Source: Ceratodon purpureus
Lineage: Eukaryota; Streptophyta; Bryopsida; Pseudoditrichales; Ditrichaceae
Length of the DNA: 64,000 nucleotides
Reading direction: 5' to 3'
Assembly: GCA_014871385.1 (NCBI GenBank)
Contig: CM026432.1
Location: 8,114,825 to 8,178,824 of the forward strand
Under the pieces are notes generated by a model that did no database searches, was not told the origin of the DNA, and saw only the letters and a program-made list of their open reading frames with translations. Position numbers and translations under genes: made by a program. This document shows, piece after piece, positions 59,647 to 64,000 of this stretch; positions within the stretch are counted from its first letter, which is position 1; each line of letters starts with the position of its first letter.

Positions 59647-60829
59647 CTAAGGTTGACCAAATATTCCTGGGTAGTCAGAACATTTTAAAAATCTGCCACA
59701 AATCTTCTCTTTCGCTACATTACTTTCATACATAGTAAATTCAAAAATAAGGGGAGAAAGCAATGCAAGAAATGCGAAAGACCCAATAATGAATAAACAT
59801 ATTTTTAAAGCCTCCCAACCTGTGGTCTTGAGAAAAGCCAAAACCATCTGTGGGAGCATCTGCAAAACCAAGAGTACATGTTAGCATTCTACATAACTGT
59901 AAATGTGAAAGATGAAGAAGCCGAATTAAATCAAAAGCAATAAAACACTTGGTTGATCAAACTCAATCACTAATTACATACTGTAGAAACTTTAAAACAT
60001 GTTGATGGAGAAACCATGTAAATTGAAATCAACACACAATTGCATGGATGGATGGTTTGATTACCTGATCTCTGAGCTGCACATGCTTGTCCAAAATGGT
60101 GCAAGCAGTGGCCACAACCTCCTTCCGGTAAGCCACTTCTCCAAGAGCCTCACTGAACTCAAGTCCATTCCTCCCATCAAGGTCTCGCAGAGCTTCCTTC
60201 CACACATCAACTTGGATTCTAGGATCCTCCTGTGCCCATTCACTCCATCTCCGGAACCACTCTTCTCTCCTCTTCACATCGCCAAATTGCTTGCATGTGA
60301 TGCCCAAAAACAAGGGCAGGATTGTGCACTTGCCAGTCTGCACAAAGGCACCGAGTTCCAACATGGGCCACTTACTCCGGGTGAAATACTCCTCCGACAC
60401 CACCACAATTGCTAGTGGACATTGCCGTGCAGCTTGGAAGATGAGTTGGGCGAATTTCTCCCCCTTGGGCAGGCTGTCCGGGCGCTTGTCGAAGAAAGGA
60501 ACCTGTTTGGCTCGTTCTAGATCCTCGCAGAGCTGCTCCACAAAGCCTTTTTGAGCCCCGCTGTGGCTCAAAAACATGGTGTGCTTGGTCTTCAACTGCA
60601 CAGTGTCCCAGTTCGACTCTAGCTTCTTAACATGCAACCATGGCTCCTGGTCCAGTTCCTCAGAGGAGTCCGCTTCGATATCGACAGATTTGGAGACTGC
60701 CTCTAGGTTCGTGCTATGCAGTAATGGCTCCTGTTCCTGTACCTCATGGGACACCGCTTCTGGATCTACAGATTTGGATGCAGAGGGGGGTTCCAGTGGC
60801 ACCGATTCAATGTCTATACAGTTGGACAT
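59647..60829 (-). CDS. TIR-domain protein with C-terminal membrane segment
   Basis: Exon 1 is 60829-60065 (ATG at 60827-60829) and exon 2 is 59859-59647. The donor after CAG (GTAATC) and the TTTGCAG acceptor join in phase 0, giving 325 residues. Residues 18-73 hold a 28-residue tandem duplication (SKSVD.EA... twice). The TIR domain spans about 82-200: TMFLSHSGAQKGFVEQLCED, BB-loop-like RPDSLPKGEKF, LAIVVVSEEYF and SKWPMLELGAF. E158 sits where plant TIRs keep their catalytic NADase glutamate. Exon 2 adds WEALKICLFIIGSFAFLALL and more, one or two membrane helices. No NB-ARC or LRR is present, so this is a short TIR-TM protein rather than a full receptor. It ends in TAG. It probably acts in immune or cell-death signalling at a membrane. 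Confidence 0.8.
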
Positions 60830-60909
60830 TGAAGTAGACAGCAACAACACTGTGCAGAGCGACGATATTCCAGGCGAGAGGATTAAATGATAGCGAGAAA
60901 AACAGACCT

Positions 60910-61660
60910 ATACTAACTAAGCAGAATGACGACCAGGAGAAGTGGGTGCTAGCTCAGTCAAGAACAATGTCGTGAGGAGATCTGGAAGCTAAAGTGCAAG
61001 CATGAAAAGGGTTTTGCGGTGGGAGATGAAGTCCATCACCTCCTGCGGAACATACTCAGCGTGACAAGCCAATAACCTCTACTTGGCAAGCTCGCAAGGC
61101 AGGAGATTGAATTTATGGGCTCAGAGAGAAGTTTGTCCCTGCTTCCATCGCACCTTCGCTATCCCGACTAATCCCGACTAATAACTCTAATATATCTCCA
61201 GCATGATTCCTTGACGTTGATCAGATCGAGACACAGCAATGAGACGGTCACCGTGCTTTCCAGCACTCGGCATCTGGCGCCCTTCTTGTCGATCGCACGA
61301 ACAGTACCCATGACTTCGGCGGAACTTCCGCGTGTTTAATTGCTTGATCTCGTCTTGGCGCTGGTTCCAATGACATAGTGGGCATCAATATTCGAGGGTC
61401 TAATCTCACGGCTTGATTTGAGTATGCAATGGATATTTTATTGATTTGAGTATGTAATGGATATTTTCTGTTGTGGATTAGTCGGGATTAGTAGGTGCGG
61501 AACCCACAGTCTCTCCCTCTAGCTGCCCTTGTACGATCTGACTTCGCATTGGCTTGATGTTCACGTCGAATCTGTACTAGGGTGGCCCTTAACGACGAGC
61601 GTTGTTCGTTGTGTTTCTGTTAGTTGTGCACTTGTTCGTATCCTTCTGAAATTCCGCTGG
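60910..61660. promoter_or_regulatory. upstream region of TIR gene; possible divergent promoter
   Basis: A GC-moderate non-coding stretch between the TIR gene start and a possible plus-strand first exon (ATGGCTCAAGCAGATGG, 61664). CCCGACTAATCCCGACTAAT near 61162 and its inverted relative near 61473 (GATTAGTCGGGATTAGTAGG) bracket about 320 bp and could be ends of a small insertion. GATTTGAGTATG(C/T)AATGGATATTTT is duplicated at about 61417 and 61440. Confidence 0.35.
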
Positions 61661-61663
61661 AGA

Positions 61664-61742
61664 AGATGGCTCAAGCAGATGGGTATGTGATGGCGTTCTG
61701 CAATATTTATTCACTGTGGAGCAGAAGAAATATGAGATTCGA
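61664..61742 (+). CDS. possible first exon of a plus-strand gene
   Basis: ATG at 61664 opens MAQADGYVMAFCNIYSLW and a few more residues, followed by a GTGAGT donor-like site. Alternatively a donor GTATGT lies after six codons. No second exon was found, so this is weak. Confidence 0.2.
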
Positions 61743-61902
61743 GTGAGTGAGACTGGTGTATGTCGAAGTCTAGACGAGCATCTTCGGATGCAACTGCATG
61801 CCGGAACCTCGTTGCCAAGGTCTGTGGGGATTGTTGTGTGGAGTGTGCTTCATGCGCTGCTCTTACTGGTGTGTTAGCAAAGCAGTATAATATGCTTACC
61901 TA

Positions 61903-62010
61903 CTTCTGAAGTATATGCTTACCATTTGGGTGGGTGAGGTCCTTCTGAAGTATATGCTTACCATTTGGGTGGGTGAGATCCTTCTGAAGTATATGCTTAC
62001 CATTTGCTTC
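61903..62010 (+). repeat. 39-bp tandem repeat, about 2.7 copies
   Basis: Units begin at 61903, 61942 and 61981. Each starts CTTCTGAAGTATATGCTTAC and continues to GGGTGGGTGAG. Two copies are almost identical; the third is partial. Confidence 0.85.
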
Positions 62011-62678
62011 AGATGATGGCTACGGTCCACCAGCAAGGCGTATAGATATTAGTGATTTGCAGAATTAAACAAGGTTCAGGCAGCATCTTTTAGTAGTCTT
62101 CTTCAGTAAGTCGAACCTTCATTTTACCTATTTTTTGTTGAGAAAATTGGAATCCATCTTTCAAGCATCCATCAGTATTTGAAATTGGACGTGCTCACAT
62201 CAATCAAGTTTGCTCTCTCACGGGCTGTATCTCCCTATTACATTGAATGCATAACCCTCAGACAATCCTGTAACGTCTTGTTTGTGGTCTTCGCCAACGT
62301 AGTAGCTCATTTGATCTCTTCATGTTACAATTGCTTGACGAAATATCTTGTGAGAAATGCCACTATCATACACTGTAAGACATGTCCTAAGATGCACCTC
62401 TCAACAGCATGTAAATTTGCTGTGAGAATTCTTAAGTTCTCAAACCTATCAAAAGTATTAATATACACGAGAAGGGGACAAGGAATAGATTCTTCACCAC
62501 AAGTAGTCCCCCTTACTTTTTCAATTATCTTATCCTCCAATGCATTATGAAATGATCTGCATATGAACTCCAAGCTCGTCTTGTTCAACTTGCGAAGATG
62601 GCGACTCACGAGCTTAATGTTGAGCTTGCAAATCTGATTTAGGGTCAACTGTTTGAGCAGGTGGGGGAAACAATATGG

Positions 62679-64000
62679 TTAAATCAACTGATCCGGCTTG
62701 CTCGCCTGGCGATAGTCTCTTTCTTTGATATGCACCATGGGGGAGCCTGGAAGAGGATGGATGTCCAACGTTGATACTGGGGACCTGCCTCCTTCTGAGT
62801 TGTGAGCATGAGCAATGGACCTGACAAAGAACCTGTCATTCCGAACATCATAAGCCTCTGCTGTGCGGACCTCTTGGCAAAGAGAACAGAAGGGACAGAA
62901 CAGCCACTGAAAGCAGTCACTTGTCTTGGGTTGCTTGCAGCACCATGGATGAGAAGGCAACTTGTATCTTTCTCGGATTTTGATTCGCCAGAATCCCCCA
63001 TATAGTAAGCTGAATACACACAATGCAATGCCAGATACCCCCAAGGATGTTCTCACAACCCTAAACACGCCAACATGACACATATTACAGGTTCAGAACG
63101 TACCATAACTTGGATCAACACTAAAAACATGCAGTCGTGATTCTAAGTATAATGACTTCAAATATTAAAAGAATGCAACAGATATAAAAAACATTCTACA
63201 TTGGCAATGAGTTCCTGTCAAAATCATAGTTATACTGAAAGCGAAGAGGTCGTCCTCTGGAAGGATGTAAACCTTACATTTGAACCAAATACTTGCAAGC
63301 TGCGAAAGATCGTTTTCAAGGAACCCATATCCTGGGCACTATGTGCAGTTAGAAAACTCACCCGTTGAGGTTGATAGCTGCCAGATTGAAGATGAGAAAT
63401 GGAGCAACCAACAGAAGGGGGAATGTTGCCATATGCACATAGCGATTACCGAACCCAAGCCTCTCATAATTGAATCCCATCACACAAGGAAAACATAGAG
63501 TGGTAAGGACGCTGATAGTAGGCTCCTCAGAACAGTCAAACAATCCTCCTTCCCACTGCGGATTCTCAACAGGTCTTCCTTCACGACATGCAAAAGACTT
63601 CCTCTGCTCCAGCATCTTGTACTTAGGATTGTGCAGCTTAAACAGAGCAGGATGGTTTGATGATGTGTGGCCTGAGTAGCCTTTCTCCATGGAATCATTC
63701 GCATCAAGCTTACAAGATCCATCACCTGAATCCGGAAAATAATCTTTTCCCAAGGGACTCAACGAATTGTACATTCCAGCAGCCGCAGCTGCCCCAAATG
63801 ACAAGAAAAGGGTGATTCCCACACCGATGGCTGGACGGTCTGCCCTTCTGTAGCCCCAATTGAGCCCAGCTAGAGCATACTGAGCAACACAATTCAAATG
63901 CAAGAGTAGTACAACCACCAAGATATGAGCCCACTCATGCGGCTTCCGTAAACCACCTTTGCAGTACGTTTCCCGGAGCTTGATGATATCTCGTGGATTA
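62679..64000 (-). CDS. PLAC8/DUF2985 family membrane protein (partial)
   Basis: Two exons are visible: from the window edge (64000) to 63362, and 63060-62679. The donor (AACGG then GTGAGT) and acceptor (GTGTTTAG) join as AINLNG-VVRTSLGVSG. The gene continues past the right edge, so the start is missing. Conserved blocks in order are RDIIKLRETYCKGGLRKPHE, a membrane helix with HLNCVAQYALAGLNWGYRR, RPAIGVGI, SPLGKDYF, then PQWEGGLFDCSEEP, GFNYERLGFGN.YVH and a helix, and after the intron LLYGGFWRIKIRERYKLP, CC..PKTSDCFQWLFCPFCSLCQEVRT. The Cys-rich end is the PLAC8 domain. Related plant proteins are multi-pass membrane proteins of poorly known function. It ends in TAA at 62679-62681. Confidence 0.85.

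Noticed and set aside
62325..62648. Minus-strand ORF of 107 codons next to the PLAC8 gene
   Set aside because: It lacks family resemblance and splice links, and lies in AT-rich DNA just beyond the PLAC8 stop. It is more likely downstream non-coding sequence.

Overview
The window is nuclear DNA of a land plant. Four things show this: spliced genes with clean GT-AG introns, a plant MscS-like (MSL) channel, a plant PLAC8/DUF2985 membrane protein and a TIR protein, and decayed TTTAGGG-type telomere-like repeats. The TIR type and the mobile-gene families suggest an early-diverging lineage (a bryophyte or other seedless plant), but I cannot name the species. I recognised no tRNA or rRNA gene.

Layout. 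1-7.4 kb: an orphan intronless ORF (955-1986), a foldback repeat with a nested palindrome, a degenerate minisatellite, and three unrecognised genes, two of them divergent. 7.6-9.9 kb: a truncated Ty3/gypsy-like retrotransposon (LTR candidate plus gag, minus strand). 9.8-26.8 kb: a block of mobile-looking DNA. A broken DDE-like transposase gene (minus strand, 10.6-13.4 kb) and a plus-strand gene group (19.8-26.4 kb: a large NGQHS-motif protein, a NIF/FCP1-type HAD phosphatase-like protein, and a basic C-terminal ORF) are both decorated with a family of near-perfect palindromes. Between them lie telomere-like repeats and a foldback element with about 490-bp inverted arms. 27.1-29.7 kb: two more minus-strand mobile-type ORFs. 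29.9-51 kb: AT-rich, gene-poor DNA with MITE-like foldbacks, a tandem segmental duplication and a retroposon insertion. 51.2-64 kb: intact host genes, namely MSL (five coding exons), TIR-transmembrane (two exons) and PLAC8/DUF2985 (running off the right edge).

Most interesting is the palindrome system. Each site is two 10-bp arms (TTTAGCTCGA and its complement, or TTTAGGTCGA and its complement) around one central base. Eleven sites form a phased array with a period near 52 bp upstream of the plus-strand genes. Three sites at 47-bp spacing lie upstream of the transposase gene. In both gene units the 5' side carries the AGCTCGA form and the 3' side the AGGTCGA form, and sites inside the plus-strand genes sit in introns. 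This looks like a recognition-site system of an undescribed large transposon, possibly a single mirrored element of about 17 kb.

A second theme is decay. Eight in-frame stops that interrupt otherwise open mobile-element ORFs are all TAG where CAG (Gln) would fit, as expected from deamination of CHG-methylated cytosine. The host genes nearby are intact and use TAG as a normal stop.
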